Source of the DNA: JADJNW01 sp964523725
GTDB lineage: Bacteria; Bacteroidota; Bacteroidia; Chitinophagales; Saprospiraceae
Direction of reading: 5' to 3'
Assembly: GCA_964523725.1 (NCBI GenBank)
Contig: CAZGAU010000005.1
Coordinates: 1 to 64,000 of the forward strand
Length of the DNA: 64,000 nt
Part shown: positions 37,132 through 45,227 of the stretch, in pieces
Position numbering within the stretch: the stretch's first letter is position 1
Layout of the letters: every line of letters starts with the position of its first letter
Notes under the pieces: model-generated
Told to the model about the DNA's origin: nothing
Databases searched by the model: none
What the model saw: only the letters and a program-made list of their open reading frames with translations
Program-made: the position numbers and the translations under genes

Positions 37132-37794
37132 ATGCTGACCCAACTATCGCTCGGTTTTCTCAAGGATTTAAGCAAAAACAACAACCGTGACTGGTTTCAC
37201 GATAATAAAAAGCGTTACGAAAAGGAATTAAAAAAGCCTTTTGAAGGCATGATCGGCGCCATTATTCAGGAAGTGCAGAAAGTTGATCCAACCGTAGTCG
37301 TCACACCAAAACAAGCCATTTTCAGAATTTACCGCGACACTCGTTTTTCCAAAGATAAAAGTCCTTACAAAACACATGTGAGTGCAGTGATTGCGCCCGG
37401 CGGTACCAAACAAAAAGAGTATCCGGGCATGTACATCCACGTGGAACCGGGCATGCTGATGCTGGGCGGCGGCGCTTATTTCCTGGATACCCAATCATTA
37501 TATCAGGTGCGGCAGTTTATTACATTAAATGTAAAAAGATTTGAAAACATTATATCCAATCCTGAATTTGTTGAAAAATTTGAAACTTTGAAAGGTGAGA
37601 AAAATAAACGCTTGCCCAAGGAATTTATGGAAGCTGCTGAGACGCAACCGCTTTTATACAACAAACAATTTTATTACATGGCGGAGTTGGACCCGAAAAA
37701 TGTGCTTCGCGAAGACTTTGTGCCCTTTGTCATGGAATATTATCATGCCGCCAAACCATTCAATGATTTTTTGGTAGAAGCGTTGAATTCCTAG
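37132..37794 (+). CDS. DUF2461 domain protein
   Basis: A 220-residue protein with FLKDLSKNNNRDWFHDNK at the N-terminus, RIYRDTRFSKDKSPYKTH in the middle and the GGGAYF segment, which are the hallmarks of DUF2461 (TIGR02453). Function unknown. It starts 22 bp after the TamB gene and ends 5 bp before the converging aroC stop codon. Confidence 0.92.
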   Translation: MLTQLSLGFLKDLSKNNNRDWFHDNKKRYEKELKKPFEGMIGAIIQEVQKVDPTVVVTPKQAIFRIYRDTRFSKDKSPYKTHVSAVIAPGGTKQKEYPGMYIHVEPGMLMLGGGAYFLDTQSLYQVRQFITLNVKRFENIISNPEFVEKFETLKGEKNKRLPKEFMEAAETQPLLYNKQFYYMAELDPKNVLREDFVPFVMEYYHAAKPFNDFLVEALNS

Positions 37795-37799
37795 TTATA

Positions 37800-38879
37800 T
37801 TACAACTTAGCCATCCGTTGCCGCAGCCAGTGATCTGCCAGTACCAATGCCGTCATCGCCTCTACGATAGGCACCGCACGCGGGAGCACGCATGGATCGT
37901 GCCGTCCGCGCCCGACTACCGTAACCGCTTCGCCTGCTTCATTCACCGATTCTTGCTCAGGAATGATCGTTGCCACGGGTTTGAATGCTACCCTAAAGTA
38001 AATATCCATGCCGTTGGAAATACCGCCCTGCACCCCGCCGGAGTGATTGGTGCGGGTTTTGATCAAGCCTTCATCGTTGTAAAACAGGTCATTATGCTCG
38101 GAGCCGCGCAGCGTCACGCCGTCGAAGCCGGAACCGTATTCAAAGCCCTTGGTGGCATTGATGCTCATCATCGCTTTGGCTAAGTCCGCGTGGAGTTTGT
38201 CAAAAGCCGGCTCGCCCAGGCCCGGCGGGCAGCCCTGCACTACACCCGTTACTACACCGCCGATGGTGTCGCCATCCTTGCGCACTGCTTTGATGAGGTC
38301 GATCATTTGTTGTGCCACATCCAGATCGGGGCAGCGTACGTCAGTAGCTTCAATATTATTAAAATCCAATTCCTGATAGCTTTTTTCAACTTTTAAACCG
38401 CCCACTTGACTCACATAAGCGTTGATCTGAACGCCCTGAGTTTGCAAAAGCAGTTTGGCAATAGCGCCCGCTGCTACGCGTGCCGCCGTTTCCCGGGCAG
38501 AGGAGCGCCCGCCGCCGCGATAGTCGCGAATGCCGTATTTGGCAAAAAAAGTATAATCCGCATGGGAAGGACGGAACTTATCAGCAATGTGGCTGTAATC
38601 CCCGGAACGCTGGTCGTCATTGTAGATCACCATGGCAATGGGCGTACCCGTGCTTTGTCCTTCAAAAATACCGGACAGAATCTGCACCATATCGCTTTCC
38701 TTGCGCTGGGTTACGATGTTCGATTGTCCCGGGCGCCGCCGGTCGAGTTCTTTTTGAATAAAAGCCTCATCGATCGCTAGGCCTGCCGGGCAGCCATCTA
38801 TGATAACGCCAATAGCTTTGCCGTGCGATTCTCCAAAAGTGGTAACCTTGAATACCTGTCCGAAACTATTTCCAGCCAT
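37800..38879 (-). CDS. aroC: Chorismate synthase
   Basis: Last shikimate-pathway step: removes phosphate from EPSP to give chorismate using reduced FMN. Signatures: GNSFGQVFKVTTFGESHG at the N-terminus, GRSSARETAARVAAGA in the middle and RGRHDPC near the C-terminus. 359 residues is standard. It stands alone and converges on the DUF2461 gene. Confidence 0.98.
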   Translation of the reverse strand: MAGNSFGQVFKVTTFGESHGKAIGVIIDGCPAGLAIDEAFIQKELDRRRPGQSNIVTQRKESDMVQILSGIFEGQSTGTPIAMVIYNDDQRSGDYSHIADKFRPSHADYTFFAKYGIRDYRGGGRSSARETAARVAAGAIAKLLLQTQGVQINAYVSQVGGLKVEKSYQELDFNNIEATDVRCPDLDVAQQMIDLIKAVRKDGDTIGGVVTGVVQGCPPGLGEPAFDKLHADLAKAMMSINATKGFEYGSGFDGVTLRGSEHNDLFYNDEGLIKTRTNHSGGVQGGISNGMDIYFRVAFKPVATIIPEQESVNEAGEAVTVVGRGRHDPCVLPRAVPIVEAMTALVLADHWLRQRMAKL

Positions 38880-39019
38880 TTTTTAAGTCAGAATTACGAG
38901 ATACGAAGTCAGAAACCAATTTTATTGGTGGCGAAGATAAATAAATTTCAAACGACAAAAAGACGCCGCTCGATCTTCTGAGAGAAGATACTTGTTTATT
39001 CCGGGAAAGCATCAGGAGC

Positions 39020-39613
39020 TTATTCCTTAAGTGCACCTTCAAATTTCGAAGATTCCAGACCTATGTAACGTTCCATTCTTTCCCGAATGAACTTCGCTTC
39101 CTCAATATTAGGCAGATCTGCTATCAGTTTATGGGTATCACCTGCATATGTCCGAAATTGAACTTCGTAAGTGTAAGTAGAATTTCCCTTGTACCTGCGT
39201 TCTTTTGTAACGACAAAGAATTGCTTTACTGCAGCCCTTACTATATCCTTTTCGCCGCGCCAGAATAGCGGTTTGATCCGCACCCGGATTTCACGGGGAT
39301 CCACCTCGATGATCGTAGTATTTAAACAACCGGCGAGACCAGCGTAGGTAAGATAAAGTCCCATTAAACCGATAAATAAGACGCCAAGCGTCGTTTCAAA
39401 AATACCGTCTTCTTCGCTCGGCAAAGGACGACCCGCCGCAGATTCTATAAATGCATAAGTAAAATATCCCAGCACTAACCCGCCAAGAATCAGGTTCAGA
39501 ACATAACTTGGTGTAAACCAGCGGTAAGCAATAGTCATTTGGTAGTTCCCTTCCCGGATGCGGATGCTTTGGGGAGCTTCGGGTGAAAAAGTCGGGCGAT
39601 CATACGAAATCAT
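39020..39613 (-). CDS. Two-helix membrane protein with a cytoplasmic beta domain
   Basis: A 197-residue protein with two membrane helices (about 38-58 and 76-98) and a C-terminal part rich in short strands (RIKPLFWRG, FFVVTKERR, TYEVQFRTY) that resembles a bacterial PH-like domain; the family is not recognised with confidence. The start is placed at ATG 39613 because the in-frame extension to 39748 is basic and low in structure, as expected of untranslated sequence. Confidence 0.62.
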   Translation of the reverse strand: MISYDRPTFSPEAPQSIRIREGNYQMTIAYRWFTPSYVLNLILGGLVLGYFTYAFIESAAGRPLPSEEDGIFETTLGVLFIGLMGLYLTYAGLAGCLNTTIIEVDPREIRVRIKPLFWRGEKDIVRAAVKQFFVVTKERRYKGNSTYTYEVQFRTYAGDTHKLIADLPNIEEAKFIRERMERYIGLESSKFEGALKE

Positions 39614-39758
39614 CGCATGGGTGTTTTGGTTTTTTAAAGTTAGATTCAAGTTATTGATAAACAAGGCTTCGTGCCATTTTTCTCGACGAAAAGAATACAA
39701 TTTTACGACCAATTTGAATAAACGCCCTTCTCTTTTCAAACCCTTCAATACTCCAATT

Positions 39759-40181
39759 CTATCTTTCTATTAACTCCTGATACAATTCCCAGGAACTGCG
39801 CTCCACCCAGCACTCCGCCAGTTTGCCGTCGCGTACCGCCCAGATAGCGATGCCCGTAAAAGAAATCGGCGCACCGTCGGCGGGTAAACCCAGGATGCCA
39901 TTGTTCTTGCCCGTGCAGACCCAACGCGATACCACGCGGTCACCCGCAGAATTGGCGAATACCTCCACATTCTCAGTGCGCGCCTCCAGCAGGCGCTCTT
40001 GAAACGCCCGAACCCAATCTTTGAAAGCAGCCCTGCCCACGATCGGCTTGCCGCCGGTGGTGATCACATAATCCTCGGTCATGAGTTCATCGATCGCATT
40101 CAGGTCGTGGACGTGCCCGCCCCACACGCGATTCAGAAATTCCAACGCCAGTTGCGCTGCGGATGATTCCTTGTTTTGCAT
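39759..40181 (-). CDS. SnoaL-like/ester cyclase-type protein
   Basis: A 140-residue single-domain NTF2-fold protein with DELMTEDYVI, GRAAFKDWVRAF and an end IAIWAVRDGKLAECWVERSSWELYQEL, the pattern of SnoaL-like polyketide cyclases. Substrate unknown. The start is placed at ATG 40181; an in-frame extension to 40415 would run into the 21-bp repeat array and has no similarity to the family. The array and vapBC lie upstream. Confidence 0.8.
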   Translation of the reverse strand: MQNKESSAAQLALEFLNRVWGGHVHDLNAIDELMTEDYVITTGGKPIVGRAAFKDWVRAFQERLLEARTENVEVFANSAGDRVVSRWVCTGKNNGILGLPADGAPISFTGIAIWAVRDGKLAECWVERSSWELYQELIER

Positions 40182-40284
40182 GGTGTTTTTTTGAAAAGAA
40201 CAGCGCGAGGAGGGAGGATGGTTGAAGGAGGCTCCGCTCTTTTCATTTGATATCCTTTGAGACCTATATATTCCTGTTCTATAA

Positions 40285-40527
40285 TTCGACATTGCCCTTC
40301 CAGATAGGAACATTGCCTCATTAGACGGCAACTTTACTATCTGGAATAGGAAATTTGACTTGTCAGATAGCAAATTTGCTATGCCGGGAGTCATTTTTCC
40401 TATTCGAAGAGTCAAATTTGATACTCAAAGAGTCAATGTTGATAGGTGGGGTAGGAATGTTCCTCTGTAGCATAGCAACATTGCTTCGCTGGATAGCAAC
40501 GTTGGGTAGAAAAGGGGAAAAGTTGAC
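40285..40527. repeat. Array of twelve AANNTT-centred palindromic motifs at exact 21-bp period
   Basis: Core hexamers start at 40288, 40309, 40330, 40351, 40372, 40393, 40414, 40435, 40456, 40477, 40498 and 40519, each 21 bp after the last. They read GACATT, AACATT, AACTTT, AAATTT, AAATTT, ATTTTT, AAATTT, AATGTT, AATGTT, AACATT, AACGTT, AAAGTT. Many cores sit in palindromes: ATAGCAAATTTGCTAT (40367-40382) is perfect, and AGGAA/TTCCT (unit 9), AGCAA/TTGCT (unit 10), TCAA/TTGA (units 7, 8) and CAACGTTG (unit 11) keep matching arms. Left arms are mostly ATAGG, ATAGC or GAGTC. The array fills most of the 358-bp gap 40182-40539 between the SnoaL start and the vapC stop; 40182-40284 holds no gene. 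Confidence 0.85.
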
Positions 40528-40539
40528 TTAGCTGGGAAC

Positions 40540-40941
40540 TTATTGCACCCAATTCTCAACTTTCAGGTTAGGGACTCGTCTAAACTCTCTTTCATTATTC
40601 GTGACAATTGTGATATCCAGACTTTTAGCGTGAGCCGCAATGAGCATATCTAAAGCGCCAATCGGTTGTCCCGTTTTTTCAAGGTGGACACGCAATTCGC
40701 CATAAACTACTGACGCCTCATAATCAAACTCCACAATTTCAAGCGGAATTAAAAACTGTTGCAGCGCCTGTTGATTTTTTTCTGGCTGTGTGCTTTTGGC
40801 AACGCCATATTGCAACTCCGACAAAGTAATAGTGGAAATGCCTACATCGCCAAGGGGCAGTGATTGAAAGCGTTCGAGCACCTCAACCGGTTTTTTCTTG
40901 ATGATGTAAATACAAGTATTGGTATCGAGTAGATATTTCAT
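40540..40941 (-). CDS. vapC: VapC-type PIN-domain toxin
   Basis: A 133-residue PIN-domain ribonuclease. Acidic active-site residues appear as Asp6 in LLDTNTCIY, Glu in LSELQYG and Asp in ALDMLIAAHA, with TNNEREF at the end. VapC toxins cut tRNA or rRNA when released from VapB. Its start overlaps the vapB stop by 1 bp, the usual coupled order. The stop codon lies beside the 21-bp repeat array. Confidence 0.93.
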   Translation of the reverse strand: MKYLLDTNTCIYIIKKKPVEVLERFQSLPLGDVGISTITLSELQYGVAKSTQPEKNQQALQQFLIPLEIVEFDYEASVVYGELRVHLEKTGQPIGALDMLIAAHAKSLDITIVTNNEREFRRVPNLKVENWVQ

Positions 40942-41177
40942 TAGTCAAGCGATTCACGTTCTTGTTGGGCGGGCTGATCGCGGTCATCCATAAAATCCGG
41001 CGTGAAGTTGTTCAGACTTTCAAAAAGGCTCTGCCAGGGATTGTGAAAAGGAATGACATATAAAGTATTACCAAGCTTGCGCAGATATACTTTATCATCG
41101 GCAATCTTCATCCGCTCGGGTATGCGAATGATTTGAGCGCCGTTGGTCTGTTGAATGTCTATGGCTTCGAAGGTCAT
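40941..41177 (-). CDS. vapB: VapB-type antitoxin (AbrB-like)
   Basis: A 78-residue protein with an N-terminal AbrB/MazE-like swapped-hairpin region (GAQIIRIPERMKI, KVYLRKLGNTLYVIP) and a C-terminal tail (PWQSLFESL) that should bind the toxin. It should repress its own promoter together with VapC. A perfect -7 element lies upstream. Confidence 0.88.
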   Translation of the reverse strand: MTFEAIDIQQTNGAQIIRIPERMKIADDKVYLRKLGNTLYVIPFHNPWQSLFESLNNFTPDFMDDRDQPAQQERESLD

Positions 41178-41199
41178 TGGCTTTTATTTTCTTTCAAAA

Positions 41200-41207
41200 C
41201 AAAGATA
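41200..41207 (-). promoter_or_regulatory. -7 element of the vapBC promoter
   Basis: On the minus strand TATCTTTG matches TAnnTTTG, 23 bp upstream of the vapB ATG. No clear -33 element was found. Confidence 0.45.
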
Positions 41208-41235
41208 ACAAAAAGAACGTTCCGTGCGCGGGTAG

Positions 41236-41387
41236 GGGCGAGCTTTAGTCGCCCGTGTAATATTTAGTCGCTCTCCCGTTTTAATCGAGTCTCTTGCAAA
41301 GGACTCGATTGGGTAGGATGTGTTGTGGGATATGATACTACATTGCCGAGTCCCGCCACGCGCAGGCTTGGGCGCGGGAGACTCGGC
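41236..41387. repeat. Three consecutive REP-like hairpins
   Basis: GGGCGA/TCGCCC (41236-41241, 41249-41254), AATCGAGTC/GACTCGATT (41283-41291, 41302-41310) and GCCGAGTCCCGC with GCGGGA-GA-CTCGGC (41345-41356, 41374-41387) form three stems in a row between vapB and the TIR gene. The last two share GAGTC/GACTC at the same position. The GC content is far above that of the flanking TIR gene. They look like a dispersed palindromic repeat cluster; the last also lies just past the TIR stop and could end its transcript. Confidence 0.6.
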
Positions 41388-41402
41388 GGGGACGGAAATG
41401 AT

Positions 41403-42419
41403 TTATTTTGAAATAAGATTTGAGTTTTTTATTTCTTTTTGCAATTCATACTTCCATCCACGATTACTATCAATATTAATATATATCAAACCTGAAACAT
41501 CACTGGGCATTTCGACACCTTTATCTACAAGAATAATAGTCCTGCTGCGTCCTAATTTTGCCAAAAAGTAGCCAAGTTCTAAAATAACATTTTGTCTAGC
41601 TCTGGGTCTTAGGTCTTTTATATCATTATAATTCTTTATGCTACCTATATCGTCGCCTGTAAGTAAAATGATTGCATGCATAGCTTCAGAAGCAGCCTTT
41701 TCAAATTTTTCGATTAACGTTTGTCCTTCATTTGGGCGCTCATGAAGAATAATTGATTTAATTCCTAGTTCATTTTCTACAAACCTGGCGACTTCAAATT
41801 TAATGCTACTGTCATGACCATGAACAATAAATACCTTATCTGGAATTGGACTTGTAGCTGTGCTTGAAAAAGATACATTCCCAAAATAATCTGGAAGATC
41901 ATTATAAAGAATTTTTTCTACTTTTCCTGAGATTTCTAAAGCCCTTTCAGATTGAGGTTCAATTTCTAGCATCGCTTTTTTAGAAGATTCTTCTAAAATA
42001 TTATACTTGTCGCCAGGGATCAAACGACTACTTTTTAGAACACTATCATATGTATCTCGTGAAATAATTTCTAACGCCTTTTTATTGGCTCCAGATTTAA
42101 GTACAACCGCAAAAACGGTAAGATTAGCACTTAATTCACATAATAAACCTACATTGTTATCATGTAAAACATTCAAATCTTTAGCGATTACGATGCTTAA
42201 ATCCCTTGCTTTATCCCATATTCTACCATCATCTGCATGTTTTTCAAGATTATTAAGCATCGTAATATTATCAGATTCTTCAATGTTTAGTTTTTTTGCT
42301 ATGATTTTAATATGATTCTGGATAATTTTTGCACTGTCATAATGTTTACGTTCTAATAAAGAAGCATATCGAATTATTTCAATTCCTAAATTAAAAGCCA
42401 AGCCGTAATTCTGATTCAT
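41403..42419 (-). CDS. TIR-like nucleotide-binding effector candidate (CAP12/Pycsar-type TIR)
   Basis: The 338-residue protein has a helical N-terminal domain of unknown type (1-185) and a C-terminal TIR-like domain (195-318) matching Pfam PF10137: KVFIVHGHD (195-203), IILHERPNEGQTLIEKFE, LLTGDDIG, RPRARQNVILELGYF (Glu281) and MPSDVSGLIYI. This family includes NAD-cleaving effectors of CBASS and Pycsar anti-phage systems, where a cyclic nucleotide activates the TIR. No cyclase gene is adjacent, so it is an orphan or works with a partner elsewhere. Base composition is visibly more A+T-rich than the neighbours, suggesting transfer. Confidence 0.85.
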   Translation of the reverse strand: MNQNYGLAFNLGIEIIRYASLLERKHYDSAKIIQNHIKIIAKKLNIEESDNITMLNNLEKHADDGRIWDKARDLSIVIAKDLNVLHDNNVGLLCELSANLTVFAVVLKSGANKKALEIISRDTYDSVLKSSRLIPGDKYNILEESSKKAMLEIEPQSERALEISGKVEKILYNDLPDYFGNVSFSSTATSPIPDKVFIVHGHDSSIKFEVARFVENELGIKSIILHERPNEGQTLIEKFEKAASEAMHAIILLTGDDIGSIKNYNDIKDLRPRARQNVILELGYFLAKLGRSRTIILVDKGVEMPSDVSGLIYINIDSNRGWKYELQKEIKNSNLISK

Positions 42420-42466
42420 AATTCTACATTTATTAGTTGTTAGTTAATAGTGAAGAACCATCTTTA

Positions 42467-42474
42467 CAAAAATA
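42467..42474 (-). promoter_or_regulatory. -7 element of the TIR gene promoter
   Basis: On the minus strand TATTTTTG matches TAnnTTTG 47 bp upstream of the ATG, with a TTG at 42492-42494 (17-bp spacer) as a possible -33 element. Confidence 0.42.
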
Positions 42475-42651
42475 AAAAACGGATTTAATTTCAAAAAGCA
42501 CCAAACGCTTAATTTATTGAATAAATATTATTCTAAGAGGAACTCTCCCCGCCCAAATTTGTTTCTTCTCAAAGCACGAGGTACGAAGTTGGTTGGAAGT
42601 ACGGTAAAAGAAGTACGAGGGCTTTTGTACTTTTGTTGGAATATTGGAAGG

Positions 42652-42728
42652 ATGGAATGCTGGAATACAGGAAAGTAAGGGCGGCTGTCGCTTTGGGATT
42701 CCAATTTTCCACCGTTCCAACATTCCAT
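42652..42728. repeat. Imperfect inverted repeat upstream of mutS2
   Basis: ATGGAATGCTGGAA (42652-42665) and TTCCAACATTCCAT (42715-42728) pair at 13 of 14 positions across a 49-nt loop, within a GGAA/TTCC-rich tract. No T tract follows. Function unknown. Confidence 0.5.
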
Positions 42729-42770
42729 TACTCCAAGCCTTAAGGGCAAAATTCAGAACATTAGAAGAAA

Positions 42771-45155
42771 ATGTTATTAGAACCGAAAGATTTATACGAA
42801 CGACTGGAATTTGACAAGGTGCTGGAACTGGTGGAGAGCGAGTGTCTCGGCGAGCTGGGACGCGAGGCAGTGCAGGCGATCCGGCCCGATACGCGGCGTG
42901 GCTCCATCGAGCAGCGGCTGCTGGAGGTGAAGGAATTTAAGCTTACGCTGGACAAAGGCGATATTTTCCCGATCACCGAGTATTTCGACATCGCGGAAGA
43001 CCTGTATTACCTGCGCATCGAGGATTATGTGCTCAGCGAGGAGAGCTTCAAGCGCCTGGCGATCGTGCTGCGCTTTGTGCGCGATATTTTCTGGTATTTC
43101 AATCCAACCCGCCGCGAGATTTATCCGAATCTGTATCGCATTATCCAACCCATTGTGTTTGAGGAGTCTTTGATCAAATCAATTGAAAAAGTCATTGACG
43201 ATCAGGGGAATATCCGACCCGATGCCTCACCGGAATTGCAGAAAATCCGCAAACAAATCCAGGATAAGCAAAAGGAACTCGACAAACGATTCCGCATTCT
43301 CATCAACGATTTCAAAACCAAAGGCTGGCTGGCGGACAGCGTGGAAAGTATCCGCAACGGGCGCCGCGTGCTGACCGTGCCTTCCGAGCATAAGCGCAAG
43401 GTGCGCGGGATCATCCACGACGAAAGTACAACGGGTAAGACCGCCTTCATCGAGCCGGAGAGCATCATTGAGGTTAATAACGATATTTTCGACCTCGAAA
43501 CCGAGGAACGCCGCGAGATTTACCGCATTTTGAAAGAATTGAGCGCGACCATCCGACCCTATGCCGACCCGATTCAAACTTATATGGATTTGCTGGTGCG
43601 CTTCGACGTGATCCGCGCCAAGGCGAAGATCGCGCAACGCATGAACGGCAAGATGCCGAGGTTGTTCGACAAGCCGAATTTCGGGTTTAAAGAAGCCTAT
43701 CATCCGCTATTGTTGCTGAAAAACAAGCAGTTAGACCGGAAAACGGTTCCGTTTGACATGATCCTGATCGGGAATAATCGCATTGTGATGCTGAGCGGCC
43801 CGAACGCTGGGGGTAAGTCGATTACCTTGAAATCGGTGGGCTTGTTGCAACTCATGCTGCAATCGGGTATGCTGGTGCCGGTGGATGAGCTGTCGGAATT
43901 CGGGATTTTCCAGCATATTTTTGCGGACATCGGCGACCAGCAATCGCTGGAGGATGACCTGAGTACTTACTCTTCGCATTTGTCGAATATGAAGCTTTTT
44001 GTAGAAAGTGCTGATAATAAGACGCTTATCCTGTTTGATGAATTTGGCGCAGGTACCGATCCCAAAATTGGCGGCGCGATTGCGGAAGCGATCCTGAATG
44101 AATTGAACCGGAAAAATGTGTACGGCGTGGTAACGACGCACTATTCCAACCTGAAAATTTATGCTTTCAAGACGCGGGGTATCGTGAATGGCTCGATGTG
44201 GTTTGATAAGGATACACTTTCGCCGACCTATGAATTTAAGGTTGGGCGACCGGGAAGTTCCTATGCGTATGAAATTGCGCAAAAAACTGGCTTACAGAAG
44301 AAAGTACTCGATTATGCCCGGCATCGGACAGGTAAAAATGAGCAAGCGGTTGATCAATTGTTGATTGATTTGCAACGTGAAAAACAGGAGCTGGAAGATC
44401 AGCTTGCCAAAATCGGCGAGCGTGAGCAGCAGTTAGAAAAATTGATTAAGAATTATGACCAGTTGCACCGGGAGTTGGAATTCCGTCGCAAGAAGCTGAA
44501 GTTGGAATTAAAAGAAAAAGAATTGCAGCAGATTGCCCAGGAAAACAAGGAGTTAGAGCGTCTGATGCGTGAGATCAAAGAAGAGAAAAACCTGGAAAAA
44601 GCGAAGGAATTGGCTGCCAAAGTCCGCGAGGAGCGTAAGCAAAAAGCGGAAGAAGTGGCTACCATCGTGGAAGAAGTCTATCATGAACCGGCAAAGGTCA
44701 ACAAAAAAGCGCCGATCAAGGAAGGAGATTTTGTGCGGCTGGTCTCAGGCAGCGCCACGGGTAGGGTAGTGTCGGTAGACAAAAAGCAAGCTGTAGTGCT
44801 CATCGGCGATATGCGGATGACCGTGAAGCTCAGAGATTTGGAGCATTCTAGAGAGCCTTTGGATGTAAATGCTTCCAAGAGTGTGCAAACCGATCTGACT
44901 CAGAACTCAGCTTTCCAATCTAAACTTGATATCCGGGGCCTGCGCCCGGAGGAAGCGATGAAAGTGCTGGAAGATTTTTTCGATCAGGCGTTAATGACCA
45001 ATACCAATAATCTGCGCATTTTACATGGTAAAGGAACTGGCGCTTTGCGCAATGCGGTACGCTCCAAGCTAAAGGAATATAATGTAGCGATGAATATCAG
45101 CCATCCGCATCCGGAGCTTGGCGGAGATGGGGTGACACTGGTGGAGTTTAAATAG
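42771..45155 (+). CDS. mutS2: MutS2 with C-terminal Smr domain
   Basis: A 794-residue MutS-like ATPase. Walker A is GPNAGGKS (343-350), then ST.SSHL signature-like YSSHLSNM, Walker B LILFDEFGAGTDP and the switch TTHYSNLK. A long coiled coil (about 515-640) leads to a KOW-like segment and a Smr endonuclease domain (about 718-794) with LDIRGLRPEEA and LHGKGTG. MutS2 suppresses recombination and rescues collided ribosomes in studied bacteria. It is a single gene. Confidence 0.96.
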   Translation: MLLEPKDLYERLEFDKVLELVESECLGELGREAVQAIRPDTRRGSIEQRLLEVKEFKLTLDKGDIFPITEYFDIAEDLYYLRIEDYVLSEESFKRLAIVLRFVRDIFWYFNPTRREIYPNLYRIIQPIVFEESLIKSIEKVIDDQGNIRPDASPELQKIRKQIQDKQKELDKRFRILINDFKTKGWLADSVESIRNGRRVLTVPSEHKRKVRGIIHDESTTGKTAFIEPESIIEVNNDIFDLETEERREIYRILKELSATIRPYADPIQTYMDLLVRFDVIRAKAKIAQRMNGKMPRLFDKPNFGFKEAYHPLLLLKNKQLDRKTVPFDMILIGNNRIVMLSGPNAGGKSITLKSVGLLQLMLQSGMLVPVDELSEFGIFQHIFADIGDQQSLEDDLSTYSSHLSNMKLFVESADNKTLILFDEFGAGTDPKIGGAIAEAILNELNRKNVYGVVTTHYSNLKIYAFKTRGIVNGSMWFDKDTLSPTYEFKVGRPGSSYAYEIAQKTGLQKKVLDYARHRTGKNEQAVDQLLIDLQREKQELEDQLAKIGEREQQLEKLIKNYDQLHRELEFRRKKLKLELKEKELQQIAQENKELERLMREIKEEKNLEKAKELAAKVREERKQKAEEVATIVEEVYHEPAKVNKKAPIKEGDFVRLVSGSATGRVVSVDKKQAVVLIGDMRMTVKLRDLEHSREPLDVNASKSVQTDLTQNSAFQSKLDIRGLRPEEAMKVLEDFFDQALMTNTNNLRILHGKGTGALRNAVRSKLKEYNVAMNISHPHPELGGDGVTLVEFK

Positions 45156-45179
45156 GTTGAAAAGTTTAAAGGTTGATGG

Positions 45180-45216
45180 GTTGATAGGTTGAATTGGATC
45201 ATTTCAACCTATCAAC
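45180..45216. terminator. Hairpin between converging mutS2 and ndk
   Basis: A perfect 14-bp inverted repeat (45180-45193 and 45203-45216, arms GTTGATAGGTTGAA and its complement) with a 9-nt loop lies 24 bp after the mutS2 stop. It has no T tract, so termination is likely but not certain. Confidence 0.6.
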
Positions 45217-45227
45217 GATTAAAAGGT

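Larger units (their letters stand above)
42420..42770. other. 351-bp gap before mutS2: repeats, no gene
   Basis: No ORF in this stretch looks like protein. It holds the TIR promoter candidate, an ACGAGGTACGAAGT word (42576-42589) that recurs almost unchanged upstream of aroC (38896-38909), a small AAGTAC/GTACTT hairpin and a larger imperfect inverted repeat listed separately. Confidence 0.5.

Noticed and set aside
40182..40415. N-terminal extension of the SnoaL protein
   Set aside because: The extension would be encoded by the 21-bp repeat array and lacks similarity to the family; ATG at 40181 gives the normal length.
40285..40527. CRISPR array
   Set aside because: Units are 21 bp with no constant repeat separated by unique spacers, and no cas genes are present.
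41403..42419. Complete CBASS or Pycsar operon
   Set aside because: Only a TIR-like gene is present; no CD-NTase or uridylate cyclase is adjacent.
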